Of a stretch of 64,000 bases of DNA, positions 22,823 to 34,560 are shown piece by piece. A model generated the notes under the pieces. The model made no database searches, was not told where the DNA came from, and saw only the letters and a list, made by a program, of their open reading frames with translations. The position numbers and the translations under genes were made by a program. The stretch is from Stenogyne calaminthoides (lineage: Eukaryota; Streptophyta; Magnoliopsida; Lamiales; Lamiaceae), in assembly GCA_037126765.1 (NCBI GenBank), contig JBBCBC010000026.1:12636418-12700417 (forward strand). The letters run 5' to 3'. Positions within the stretch are counted from its first letter, which is position 1. Each line of letters opens with the position of its first letter.

Positions 22823-24455
22823 ATGTCTTCTAAGAAACTTCCCATGTTCTCAGTAGAGAACTATGATTTGTGGAGATTGAGAATGCAGGCTCACCTGTAT
22901 TCTAAGCATGAACGTATGTGGAGAGGGTCTCTGAAGGACCATTCCAATTCACTGTGGTGAATCCCAGAGTTACATAAAATGAGAGAAATGATTCCAGGAC
23001 TGAATTTCCTAAGTCTGATGATCAACTTACTCCTGAGGAGAGGAAGTTAGTCAATCTAGACTATATTGCCCAAGATACAATATATAACACTATTGATGAT
23101 GGTGTTATGAGGAAGATCTCTCATTGTGAGAATACAAAGGAAATATGGGATACACTTGCTGAGATTGCTAAGGAAGAAAAGGAGTCTGAAGAAAGTTCCA
23201 GCTCCTCAGATGAGATGTGCTCAGAAAGTGACAGTGATGACATCTGTCTCATGGCTGTAGGAGAGGTAAGTTCTTCTATCTCTGTTGTTGCTCCTACACA
23301 AGCACATGAGTTGTCAAGTTCTACTGTAAACAGTCAATTTGACCTGATGGATTCTTTTGAGAGTCTGATGAAGGACTATGCTGTTTTACAAGAACTACTG
23401 AATGAAACTCAAGAGCAGAACAAAGAACTGATGGCTGAAAATCTTAAGTGGAAAGACTCTAGTAATGCTGAGATCACTTCTCAATTAATGGGAACTACTG
23501 ATGAACTAGATGTTCTGAAAGTACAACTCTCAGAGAAAGAGAAGTTGATAGAGACCCTAAATGGAAAACTAGAGAAATCCAATGAGGAGATTCAGTTGAT
23601 CAGAACTAAGTTCAATGACCTCTCTGAGAAGTATGAAACTTTACAAAAATATGAGGATAGTGCGCAGAAGAAGCTAGCTCCATTGAATACTGCATCTAAA
23701 GTAATAGATGAAATCAGAGTTATCAGAGACCTGCCACTATAAAATCTGGATTGGGATACATTCCAGGGGGAACCTCACAAGGTGATCTGAATGCTGCTTC
23801 TAGTAGCAAGAAGACTGTCTTTGTTAAACAAGTGGCACCTACTCTTCAGACTGAAGAATTGCCCAAGGTTTTAGACAAGGGAAAAGGACCTATGGTTCCA
23901 GAAAAACTGAATGTTCAGGTAAAAAAGCCCAAACCTCAGGTAAAGGCTAGAAAACCTTACCACTCAGTAGGAAATTTTCAGGCAAGTACTTCAAAGCCTC
24001 AGGCTAAGAATGAAAACCTGAAAAGATCTGCACTGAACCAGCAGAAGAATTTTCAGAAGAGAAACACTCAGCAGAGACATTCTCAACTGAAAAGACCAAG
24101 TCTTCAGATTATTGAAAGACCCCAATTTCAGTACAGGCAACCTAAGCCCCACTTGCCTAAGGGTAAAGTTTACCTGAACCCAAGTCAACAGAGATTCAGA
24201 CCAGCTGCACAAAAGCCAAAGTAATGGAACAAAAGGCCTGTACCCAAGAAAAATTCTAAGGCTCATGTTCATGCTAAGGCTAGCACTCATACACAGGATA
24301 CTGCTAAGGCACCTAGAGTGGTGAATGTGTATGTAGATGTTTATGGAAGACAGATCAGCCACTCTAAAGTGATTAGAGTTGTTAGGCAGATTTGGATTCC
24401 AAGAGGTACAACTAACCTGGTAGGACCCTATACAAAATGGGTACCACAGATCTAA
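22823..24455 (+). pseudogene. gag: Copia gag, element C, internally deleted
   Basis: Starts MSSKKLPMFSVENYDLWRLR at the ATG at 22823. Frame changes and a stop occur near 22960-22980. The reading frame from 23107 carries KEIWDTLAEI and jumps directly to KESEESSSSSDEMCSESDSD: about half of gag, including the CCHC knuckle present in A and E, is missing at about 23165. Next come a long coiled coil (about 23340-23680), a frame change near 23740, and a basic Gln/Pro/Lys-rich C-terminus (23751-24224), then the end ...WVPQI and TAA at 24453-24455. The intact coiled coil and basic region suggest these could still assemble or bind RNA; this is inference. Confidence 0.82.
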
Positions 24456-24741
24456 TCTGTTTTTCAGGTAAACAAAAAAGGGCACTGAGCTGAATGAAGA
24501 TATCATAGCCCTGATAAAAGAAGATCTGAGATGTCATTGTTGGAAGATGAATTTCCTTCTTGGACTTCAAGTGAAACAAGCTAAGGAAGGAATCTTCATC
24601 AGAGATCATATTGAAAAAGACATCAGGATGGAGAAGATTCATACTGATAAGCAGAGAGCTGATATCTTGACTAAACCTTTGGCTGAATCAAGATTTCAGG
24701 AACTATCAGTTGAATTAGGGATGTTGGATCCAGGTGTATAG
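24456..24741 (+). pseudogene. pol: Pol remnant of element C
   Basis: What is left of pol after two large deletions. First come about 25 codons after the gag stop (SVFQVNKKGTELNEDIIALI). Then from 24547 come the RT end (MNFLLGLQVKQAKEGIFI) and, joined at RDHIEKDIRMEKIHTDK, the RNase H end up to LGMLDPGV and TAG (24739-24741). The protease active site, all of integrase, RT YVDD and the RNase H active site are absent. Open for 64 codons from 24547. Confidence 0.88.
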
Positions 24742-25384
24742 AGCAAATCTGAAAAATTGAAGTTTTACAGATGCATGAAGTTTTCTCAGGATTTTACTGA
24801 GAAACTCGGGATAAAATTGGAAATACTGATATACTGAAGTTCAGTACTCAGTATTATACTGATCTGGCTCAGTACTTAGTATCATACTGACCCCGTTCAG
24901 TACTCAGTATTATACTGACATTTTATCAAGGTCAATACTCAGTAAGACTGATAGAGGGAAATTAGTCTGAAGAAGTAATGACTCATGCAATTCATTTATT
25001 GTCCAACTGAAACTCAGAAATCATTGGCAATAAATACTAAAACACCTGAAGGGAATGTTTTTGGGTGGGACCTTTGAAATACCGAAGAAGGTCAACAGTC
25101 ATTAATTGCACTGTTCATTAATCACCAATAAGGTTAAAATGACGACGTATTATTCGTGAAATCGTCCTTTCGTATACCCGATTAGTCTGTGATTAATCTC
25201 AATCGTTGATTTATTCAACCGATACGATTTCCCACGAATCGATCCTATATACTCTTTGAGAATCCATTCGAAGCCCCATTTCAAAAACCTTCATCTCCAA
25301 AATTCTCTGCAAACTCAAAAAACCCTTTTTGCCCAGAGAAAACCTTCATCATTTTCAAACCCTACACTTCAAAAATTCTAAAAA
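24742..25384 (+). promoter_or_regulatory. Putative internal promoter of the third gene, element C
   Basis: 643-bp spacer. TATA-like CTATATACTC at 25245-25254, about 135 bp before the ATG, preceded by GATTTCCCACGAATCGATC, matching the block in A, E and F. ATGACTCAT is at about 24978. Three 28-bp palindrome-bearing repeats (24839-24922) occur only in this copy. Promoter role inferred from position and conservation. Confidence 0.6.
24839..24922 (+). repeat. Three tandem 28-bp repeats with a 15-bp palindrome
   Basis: Units at 24839-24866, 24867-24894 and 24895-24922. Units 1 and 3 contain TCAGTATTATACTGA, a perfect palindrome around one central T; unit 2 has changes in one arm. Not found in the matching spacer of A, E or F. 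Confidence 0.88.
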
Positions 25385-28300
25385 ATGACTCTCTCAATCT
25401 TTGATAAACTGGCTATTTCCAACAAGCCATGGTACGAGTATGTGGTGTCGCTCGAAAGTTCATCCAACGCTACCCACGAAGAAGAGGCTCTACATATGAT
25501 CTGAATCGCGAAGCTTACAAATCTCGTCGCAAGCCAACCGAAAGCCGAATACTCTAAGGAGGTAATAGAGTTTATTTCGAATCTGAAACTAGATGACGAG
25601 GATGGTATCGAGTCCCAGATTACTGTTTCCCATATAGAACATAGCTCTAAATACGTAGATTTTGTATGGGAGGTGTATATAATCCCCAAGAATTTGAATG
25701 ATGTATTTAAGTTGTGTGATAGAGGAGAGGATCCCACGACTTATATGTTGGGTCGGGAGCAGGAGTACCTTGATAGGATAACAGAGCATCCTATTAAGTT
25801 TGAGGCTACATTGCATAAACGACATTTGAAGCCAAAGTACAGAGTCTTGCTAGATATTGTTAGTAAATGCATAATGAGTCGATCAGGGAGTTTTGAGCAG
25901 ATAAGCACTCCCAAGCTTAGATTGATGGCTACTATCAAAGATTCACCCACCACAGATTTCAATTGGTTGAAGTATTTGATCAAAGTGGTGAGTGACCAGG
26001 CCAAGTAGATCAAGAAGAAGGATGGATTGATCTCGATCAAAGGCAAGATTCTCCATGCAACCAAAATATCTTTTATTGTGGAGATGTGCCGAGAAGAGGA
26101 GGATATATTTGCCGACTCCACTCCTTTCCCAAAGTCTAAAGTCATGTTCAAGCCTACAACAACAAGAAAGACTTTGAAAGGGAAGAAAGAGAAGAAAGTG
26201 GAATCACCTGCTGCTGCTGAAGAAGCCCATCAAGCCAGGGGGAAGGCTTTGATGGAGGTGAAGAGGGAGAAGGGAGAAGCCATGAGGAAGAAAACCCTTG
26301 CTCCCAAGCGCAGAAGGATGCTGATTTCCACTGAGGAGGAGGTGAGTGAGCCTGAGGAGGTGCAACCTGAGGGCCAAAAAGCTCAGAAATGACCTTTACA
26401 AGTGTTGGCACAGGTTGTATCCACGGCACAGGAGCAAACTGAGGAGCAAGTCTTCTCTGAGGTTCTTGAGACGTCACTAAGCTCAGACAAATTCTCTCAA
26501 GAAATTTTCAAAGGACCTCAGACCTCAGAGCCAACTCAGATTCCTTCTGAGGAAGTGCCAGCTCAGACCTCAGAGCAAGCTCAGATTCAAACTGAGGAGT
26601 TTCCTGTCCAATCCTCAGATTTTACTGAGCCTCAGGAGCTGTTGAACCTTGATGAGCTCCTGACTGATCCATTTCTTGATCCTTCAGCAGATTTTCCCAC
26701 TGAACCTGAGAGCCCGAAGCTGAAGAAGGGCGAAGCTGAAGAGACTGAGTGGCGAAGCAAGGGGGAACGGTTCATACTAGACCGGTACCCTGAGCTAAGC
26801 ACATATCCTGACCTTCAGGATTTATTTTTCAGACTGAGGTCAACAGTATACATTCTCAACCAGACCCTGCCTGAGATGCTCAACATTGCTTCATTCAGAG
26901 GTGAAGACTGGTGGAATGAGGAGAGAGCTGTTTTGACTCAGTTCTCAGGATTCAGAAAAACCAAGCTCAGGATGAAAATTTTTGATTTTGATGAGCTGGT
27001 TAAGAGGAAGCTTGCTGAGAGGAAAGATGCTGAGGTTGGTGCCCCGAGCTACAAAGATAAAAACCAAGATGGGGACCAACAAGGGAATGATGAGAGTCAA
27101 TCTCAGATGGAGAAAGATAGTACTGATGCTGGAGAGCCTGCTGTCAAACATCCTCAGACTGAAGTTAGTCTTCAGGTAACTTTTGGCACTATTAACAATT
27201 ATGCCAGGGCTACTGAAGTATCTATTTTTAATTCTGTAATGTCTGATATGCAGACTGAGGCTCAGGTGGACACCCAAGCTCAGGTGGAAACCCAGACTCA
27301 GGCTGAGACTGAAGCTCAGATTGAGGCTGAAGCTCAGGTTGAGACTGAGACTCAGGCTGAGCAACCAGCTCAAGAAAAGCAGCAAATCTCATATGCTCCT
27401 GAGATTGATCTCACTCCCATTGTGGAGAAGCTAGAGAAGGTTGGGCCAATCATGGACAAAGTAGCTCAGATTGAAGGAGTATTGGCCAACCAGTTCACAA
27501 AGATGGAAAGTCTGAGTTCTTCTTCAGACCTGATACAACTTCAGACTACTCTGACTGACAAATTGACTGCCATGGAAGGAAAGATGGAAGGAAAAATGGA
27601 TGGAGTCAAAGCTGAATTAAGTGCAGAGCTGAAGCAAAAGTATCAGGAGAGGACTGAATTTCTAGAGGCCAAATTGGTGGAGAAGAATGATATGCTTATC
27701 AAAAATGTTGTTGAGGAAATGAGCTCCATGCTCATGACCAAGATGACATATATGTTCAAAGAAGCTCTCTCCAATCAGTTTGTCCAAATGTCTGAAGAGT
27801 TCTCAATGACGAAGAACCACCTGATGAGGCTAGAAGAAGAGTAAGATCAGTTGGCGGGAGAAGTGCGAAGTGTCAGCAAGGAACAATATCATATGGACAC
27901 TGCACTATCCAAACTTCTGCCAAGGTATGGTGCTAAGAAGGGGGAAAGACCCGGATCTGATCTGAGAATATTATTGGCACACACCTTGGAAAGAAAGACA
28001 GATAAAGAGGCTGAGAAGAAAAGCACTGCTGAAGCCTTGAAAGAAGTTGAAGCCACTGAGAAGCTGAAATTCAAGAAGGTGGAGAAGCCTGTCTACACTC
28101 AAGTCTCTGAAGAAACCATGCAAGAAGTAGCTGCTGAGAAGCTGAGTACTAGAAGAAGGGTTGGAACAAGCCAAGCCGGAGCTGAACTGCCTATCAAAAG
28201 GAAGGTTGTGGCATTTGTTGAACCCGAGGGAAAAAGAGCTAAGGCTTCTAAGCCAACTCATCTGATATTGGAATTGGAAGAGTCTGAAGAACCGCAGAAG

Positions 28301-28900
28301 GAAGTCTTCAATATGAGAAGAGCTCTGAGATCACTCCAAGTCGAACAAGCCAAGAAAACTGCTGCTTCAGTTTCATGAGTGCCTTTAATAAGGAAAAAGA
28401 AGGAAGAAGAGCAGAGGCGAAGAAATGGTTTCAAGAAGTTCGCGAGCAAGAGGAGAGGGACAACAAAAGCACAAAAGTGGCCGCACATTGACAAGTGGAT
28501 GCCAATCCAGTTCAATGATGTGTGGGAAGAGATTAAAAGAACATTCTGGTTCTACTACGAAGTGCTAAGAGAATGGAGAGGGGAGAGCTCAGATTCTAAT
28601 GAGGCTTTCATCGACTATCTGCTGACCTTCTATCCGAAGTACTTACAAAGCTGGATCAATCTTGCGGATGAAGGAAAAGTTCAGATAACTACCCCTGGTC
28701 CATACACTTACCCTCCTCCTAGGCTGGAGAATGGCTTGGTGAATGAAACAACCATTTCTCAGGAGATTGCTCAGTACGCCATTCAGTTAGGCCTGAAAGG
28801 GAACAATCCTGATATCATCAAGGAGAGAGATGCGCTGAAGAAGAGATATTATGGAATGTTTAACCTTGAAGTGCCTGTGGATGAGGTAGAAGAGAACTGA
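25385..28900 (+). pseudogene. Third gene: large coiled-coil protein of unknown function (best copy)
   Basis: One frame of about 1,171 codons from the ATG at 25385 to the TGA ending 28900, with no frame change and five internal stops (about 25502, 26006, 26390, 27842, 28376). Regions in order: N-terminal domain (about residues 15-250; WYEYVVSLES, LNDVFKLCDRGEDP, FEATLHKRHLKPKYRV, TDFNWLKYLI); Lys-rich linker; acidic Gln/Glu/Thr-rich part; middle domain (about 455-550; GERFILDRYPELSTYPDLQD, LNQTLPEMLN); AQVET-type repeats (about 620-670); long coiled coil (about 680-850); Arg/Lys patch KRKVVAF...GKRAKASKP that could be a nuclear signal; C-terminal domain (about 1030-1165; HIDKWMPIQFNDVWEEIKR, ITTPGPYTYPPPRLENG). 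I see no signal peptide or membrane segment, so an envelope role is doubtful. Family not recognised. Possible roles are particle-associated or regulatory; these are guesses. Confidence 0.85.
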
Positions 28901-29242
28901 AGAGACAGAGCTGAAGATCAGAAGAAGACTGAAGATCAAGACTGAAGACTCTTGTAATTCTTTGTTTTTGTCTTTACTTTTTGATAAGTTCATTGTAAGC
29001 TGTAACATTCTATCATACAACAATGAAACTTTATCTTTTATGCTCAAAGATAATATCTCATTATCTTACTTTACATGTCTTTACTTTTGATATGCCTGAT
29101 TATTGTTGATGAAATTGTTGGGAGATTGATTGTGAAAATTGTTAGGAGATATACCATTCTTGTAATAGGAAAAACTGAAACCTGAGTATAGGTTAAGTGT
29201 TTTGTAACAAGATGGTTTTGGCATCATCAAAAAGGGGGAAAT
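28901..29242 (+). other. 3' non-coding region and polypurine tract, element C
   Basis: Begins with GA-rich AAGACTGAAGATCA repeats, then AT-rich sequence. The polypurine tract AAAAAGGGGGAAAT is at 29229-29242, in the context CATCATCAAAAAGGGGG known from Sirevirus-type elements. GAAATTGTTGGGAGATTG at about 29112 and AAAATTGTTAGGAGATAT at about 29136 are extra copies of the tract/LTR edge. Confidence 0.85.
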
Positions 29243-31322
29243 TGTTGGGAGATGAATTTAATAAAGAAGATTTTGATTAGATCCCAAAACCCCTAAGTAT
29301 GACATGTTCATGATAATCTTGATAGTTGAGTCAGGATTCAGTTTTAGAGTGTTCAGGATGTTATCTGCACAATGTATAGTCAACAGATATAGATCAGGTT
29401 AGATTATGAAGATTCTGAAGACTCAGTAAGTTTCTGAAGAAACTGAAAGCCAAGAAACCAAGTTTCAAGTTTCAAGATTTAAATCGAGAAATCAAGTTTC
29501 AAAGATGAAACCGAGAAATCAAGTCTCAGCCGAGAAATCGAGAAATCAAGACTCAAAGGAGAAATCGAGAAATCAAGACTCAAGAGAAATCGAGAATCAA
29601 GACTCAAGATGAAGACTCAAAGATATCAACAAAGATATCTCGCGAAGACTCGTAAGACATCAAGACTCGTAAGACCAAGATCAAGATCAAGATCAAGATA
29701 TCAAGATCAAGACAAAGGATATCAAGGCACAAGAATTATCAAGACTCAAGAATGTAATCAATGCTCAAGATAAACCTGAATGTTTCGAGGCACTGAAAAT
29801 ATCTATCTGAAGGATACAATACTGAGAAGAACGCGATTACTTAGAAAAATAGATATTGCCCAGGACATTCAAATGCAGACAAAAGGAACTAAAACATAGT
29901 GTTGTTAAGGTTATATCATTCAGAGATATTGACCTAAAAGAGTCGTTGTGTTTGTCTACATTAATCAAGACAACAAATAATCGGAAAGAAGACAACATCA
30001 GACTTTACTTTCGACACGAAAAGCGGCAGTTCAATCAAGCATGTCAAGAGTACTCTTATGTTCCGATCGCAAAAAGTGTTGAATGGTTTGCATGAAAAGC
30101 GATTGCCTAAAACATGCTAGGGAGTTTCAAACCCTAAATATAGCCGTTCATCACACACCATAAGGGGAAACTCACGAAGCTATCTCTTCCAACGGATAGT
30201 TTTTCAAGAGTGACCTAGGTGTATGCCTATAAATACTTGTGACCATCTACATTGAAGGTTACGGGAAATTTGTAAGCAACTCAAGAGCTCAAACTTATTA
30301 TTGCAAGTTGAAGCACTCAAAAACCCTAGAATTTTCCAAGTGCTTTACATTGAAGGGAGCTCATTCACTAAGCCTAGTTTTGATATGATATATCCAAAGC
30401 TTAGTAGAGATATCCTAGCCTTTGCATTGTACTTAATTGTAAAGGATATCTCATCCTAGTTGGAAACCAACCAAGAAACCCCAAACCCTTTGTAAGGTAG
30501 TTTGAGTGTGATTGTTGGTGAGTTGGAGTTGTAAAGAGTTAGTAAACTACAGAGGTAGTCAGAAAGCTCTAGAGAAGAAGTGAGTAAACTATCTTGGATA
30601 GTCAGAAAGCTTGTGTGTGTTTTGAGTAAGTAAACTACAGAGGTAGTCGAAAGCTCAAAAATAGAAAGGTTAGTAAACTACGAGGTAGTCGAAAAACCTT
30701 AGGAAGTGGAAAGGTTAGTAAACTACAGGGTAGTCGTAAAAACCTTAGGAAGTGGAAAGGTTAGTAAACTATGAGAGGTAGTCGAAAAAACCTTAGGAGG
30801 TGATTAAGGAATTTCTCCAAGAGTCGAGAGAGAGTGGACGTAGGAGCTTGAGTCTCGAACCACTATAACTTCTTTGTGTTATTTGCTTTACAGATTGCTT
30901 TGATTATCTGTTGCATATCTTTAACTAAAAGCATATTTTCACTGATACTCAGTTGGAACCAATCCACTGAAGTTGCATATAACTGAATCACAACCTAATC
31001 ACTATTCCATTAAAAGGAAGGTTTTCAAAGAAAGCATAAAACGAGTATAAACTTAGGGCCAACCATTCCGCACATCCGAGTAGCTTTTTCAAGCAAGCTC
31101 AAGATCTCTCGATAACTCGGGATCGGTTAGGATTATCTCGAGGTTTCAAAAGGCTTCAGATCACCGCCTCGTAAACTTTGACTCAGGGGCGACTTGTGCT
31201 TCTCGTACAAAATCATCGGACAAACTGACCCATCCGACCCCAAAGAGGAAAAGTTTTAAAATCATCAACACGCGTGTATTCCCCCATACACGTAAAGACT
31301 TCGTTTGCAGACCGGACCAACA
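29243..31322 (+). repeat. Element C 3' LTR
   Basis: 2,080 bp, aligned over its whole length with 20517-22599. From about 29460 on, CAG/CTG sites of the 5' copy are replaced by CG-containing forms, e.g. ATCTGAGGTTTC becomes ATCTCGAGGTTTC (about 31135). The palindromic array (30536-30790) has six units instead of five. The terminal hairpin is damaged. The ORF 29856-30095 is LTR sequence, not a gene. Confidence 0.93.
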
Positions 31323-31327
31323 CTCCC
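31323..31327. repeat. Target-site duplication of element C, right copy (CTCCC)
   Basis: Pairs with 20512-20516. Confidence 0.93.
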
Positions 31328-31590
31328 GATTCATATTTTAGCTTCATTGTGAACTACAATATGAATAAGACGGATGCAACCGTGCCTAAACTTCACGACG
31401 TGCTCAAGACTTTTGAGTTCACTATCACTAAGATGGTGTTCAAAAGAAGGAGCGGGTAAACAAGGATGTGGCCTCTACTGTAAGTAGAAGAGGGCACCGG
31501 AAGAAGGACTATAAGGTTTTGGTTACTGAAAAGAAGACACTAGGTGCTTCTAGCACTAGAACATGTATGTTTGTTATTAAGATAAACATG
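31328..31590 (+). pseudogene. gag: Copia gag, element B, second part
   Basis: Resumes the gag cut by C: FIVNYNMNKTDATVPKLHDV and LKTFEFTITK at about 31340-31435, typical of the end of the copia gag domain. It is followed by a degraded zinc knuckle (RRGHRKKDY, about 31480-31510; the leading Cys pair is out of frame and the last Cys is Tyr). The frame is broken by TAA near 31456. Confidence 0.75.
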
Positions 31591-34560
31591 TCCACCGATA
31601 GCGCTAACTGCTTGGTATAGGATACCGAATGTGGCTCTCGCATTTGCATTAATGTGAAAGGGCTCATGTGTCTTAGGACAGTTAGGTCGGGTGAAGTCGT
31701 CTTACACGTGGAAACAGAGCAAGAATTGCTACTGAACGTGTGGGGACTTATGTGTTAGACTTACCCTTTGGTTTTAGATTAGAACCTAATGATTGTCATC
31801 TAGTTCTTTCTATTACTCGCAACATATATTTGTTGCATTGTGGATATGATGTTCTTAATATACAAAGTAAAAGACTCAAACTTAGTAATCATGAAAACCC
31901 AACTTACTTATGACATTGTAGACCTTGATCATGTAAACGAGAAAAGAAATACAAGTTTAAGAAAGTTAGACTACTTAACCCCATTTGACTATGAGTCTTA
32001 TGGAGATTGTGAATCTTATCTCATGGGCAAGATGATCAATAAACCATTTTCTGGGAAAGGGGTGCATGCCAAAGAAGTTCTAGAGTTGATCCACAATGAC
32101 GTATGTGAACCATTGCCCACTCTAGCTAGGGGTCACTTCGGCTACTTCATCACTTTTACTGATGATTTCTCTAGATACGGATACGTGTATCTTATGAAAC
32201 ACAAATCCGAATCTTTTAAGAAATTCAAAGAGTACAAAGCTGAAATAGAGAAGAAACTTGGTAAGAGTATCAAGAATCTTCGATCGGATCGAGGAGGTGA
32301 ATACCTTAGCCATGAATTCACTGATTACTTGAAGTTACATGGAATCCAGTCACAATGGACTACTCCCGGAATACCTCAGATGAACGGTGTGTCCGAGAGA
32401 AGAAACCAAACCTTGTTAAACATGGTGAGGTCCATGATGAGCTTTTCCTGTCTTCCAACATCCTTATGGGATACTCGTTACAAACCTCAATTTACATTTT
32501 GAATATGATTCCATCTAAATCGGTTGAGCATACACCATATAAACTATGGTGTGGCAAGAAGCCAAATTTTACACATATTAAACATGGGGTTGCCCCGTGA
32601 TTGTGAAAAGGATGCTTACCGACAAATTGGAATCCAAAGGTGAAAAAGGTTACTTTGTGGGATATCCTAAGGAAACTACGGGATATTACTTTTATCTACC
32701 TAAGAAATAATCAGTGATTGTTTCTAGGCAAACCAAGTTCCTCGAAGAAGACTATGTCTTTAAGGAACAAGGTCATAAGCTGATAGAACTTGAAGAAATT
32801 CAAGAACCACAAATTAACAAAGAGACTGATATATTGTCAAAGCAACATGACAAGGAATCAGTGGGAGCATTCAACAACTTTTACGGTGGGAGTCTTTCAC
32901 TAGGTGATCGTCTTTCAGCCAGTGGGAGCGTAATTGTTGTATGCTTGCTAGTGCAAGAACCTCCAAGTGGGCTGAATGAGAACAACATAGTTCAATCTCC
33001 CGCCCAAGAGGCATCTAAAAGTGTAAATCTTGAGGACTCTCTGGACATTGATTAAATCAATGCACCACAAAATTTTCACGATCAGAATGTACAGCCTGCA
33101 CAACCACATCTCCGTAAGTCAATTAGGAATCGTAATCTGTCCATTAGATACGGTTACCTCTTGGAGGAACTTGTTAATGTGGGCATACCGGATAAGGACG
33201 ATCCTAATACTTATTCTGAAGCAATATCAGATATTGATTCAGGGAAGTGGCATGAAGCTATGAAATCCGAGATGGACTCGATGTACATCAATCAAGTTTG
33301 GGACTTGGTTGAGTTGCGTAAAGGGGTTGGACCCATAATTTTCAAATGAGTCTTCAAGTGAAAGACTAATGCAAATGGCAAAGCACAAACCTACAAAGCT
33401 AGGTTGGTGGCGAAGGGTAATAGTCAACGCGAAGGCATTGACTATGATGAGACCTTCTCACCAGTTGCAAAGATCAAGTCCATTCGAATTTTACTTGCGA
33501 TAGCAGCGCACTGCGATTATGAGATTTGGCAGATGGATGTCAAAATAGCTTTCCCCAATGGAAACATTGATAAGAAAGTGTTTATGACTCAACCAGAATG
33601 TTTTATATCTAAGCCAAATTCTAATCTAGTATGCAAGCTAAAGAGATCCATCTATGGATTGAAGCAAGCTTCTAAGAGTTGGAATACCCGATTTGATGAA
33701 GCTATCAAGTTTTTGACTTCATCAGAAATTCGGAAGATCCTTGCGTTTACCGTAAATGCAATGGGAAGAATATTATTTTCATAATCGTATATGCCAACGA
33801 CATATTGTGAAGACTGCTACATCTTAGGTATCAAGATCCACAGGGATAGATCCAAGAGGATGTTGAGGCTGCCACATCCACCTATGTAGACAAGGTGTTG
33901 AAGCGATTTGCGATATAGGACTTTAAGAGAGAGGGTCTCTACCGGCAAATCATGGGATAAAGCTGTCAAAGAAGGATTGTCCTTCTGATGAAGCAGATAT
34001 CAAGCACATGAAGTATGTCCCATATGCATATGCAATTGGGTCAATCATGTACTCCATGACTTGCAATAGGCCAAACGTGGCATACGCTATCAACATCACT
34101 AATAGATACCAACAGAATCCGGGTGAGTCTCACTGGATTGCTGTCAAGACCATTCTGAAGTATCTTAGATGAACTAAAGAATGTTTCCTTATCTATAGTG
34201 GACAGTCAGAACTAGTAGTCACTGGTTATGCTAACACAAGTTTCCAATCCGATTGTGATAATTACAAATCACAGTCAGGTTACGTTTCACTCTCAATAAT
34301 GAGGTGGTCAGTTGGAATAGTTCCAAGCAAAAGGACCGCAGATTCAACAACCGAAGTTGAGTACATTATTGTATCAGAAGCCTCAAGCAGGCTGTCTGGA
34401 TTTTATAGTTCTTAAGAGAACTAGGGGTAGTTCCGAGTGCCAGTTGTCTAATAAAGTTTTATTGAGACAACGCTGGTGCGATTGCGCAAGCAAAGGAACC
34501 GAGATCAACAAGCAAAACGAGCATGTACCTAGACTTATCATTTGATATGGGAGATCATAA
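31591..34560 (+). pseudogene. pol: Copia pol, element B (broken)
   Basis: Protease remnant at about 31610-31790 (DTECGSRICINVKGL; the usual DTGCGS active site has Glu for Gly). Integrase at about 31840-32700: open for 220 codons (31840-32502), with NDVCEP, ITFTDDFSRYGYVYLMKHKS, RSDRGGEYLS and NGVSERRNQT carrying the three acidic catalytic residues; one Cys of the zinc motif is Tyr (CESYLMGK). RT at about 33160-33960: WHEAMKSEMDSM, ARLVAKGNSQREGIDYDETF, QMDVKIAF; the YVDD active site reads YANDI (about 33789) followed by a short deletion. RNase H at about 34000-34550: STTEVEYI, DNAGAIAQAKEPRS. The active-site changes in protease and RT fit an old, dead copy. Confidence 0.85.

Larger units (their letters stand above)
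20517..31322 (+). mobile_element. Copia element C: pol deleted, gag and third gene kept
   Basis: Two closely similar LTRs (20517-22599 and 29243-31322), a perfect primer site, a polypurine tract and CTCCC duplications prove a real insertion. Protease, integrase, most of RT and most of RNase H are gone; only about 40 codons from the RT end and RNase H end remain. Gag also has an internal deletion that removes the zinc knuckle. The third gene is the best preserved in the window. C therefore must have used another element's enzymes if it lost pol before moving. Confidence 0.94.

Noticed and set aside
23991..24506. 171-codon minus-strand ORF with hydrophobic stretches
   Set aside because: Antisense of the Gln/Lys-rich gag end; the hydrophobic residues are the complement of AAG/CAG codons. 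Same for 26945-27385, 47629-48150 and 49933-50529.
25385..28900. Third gene as a retroviral envelope
   Set aside because: No signal peptide, membrane segment or cleavage-site pattern visible; mostly charged and coiled coil.
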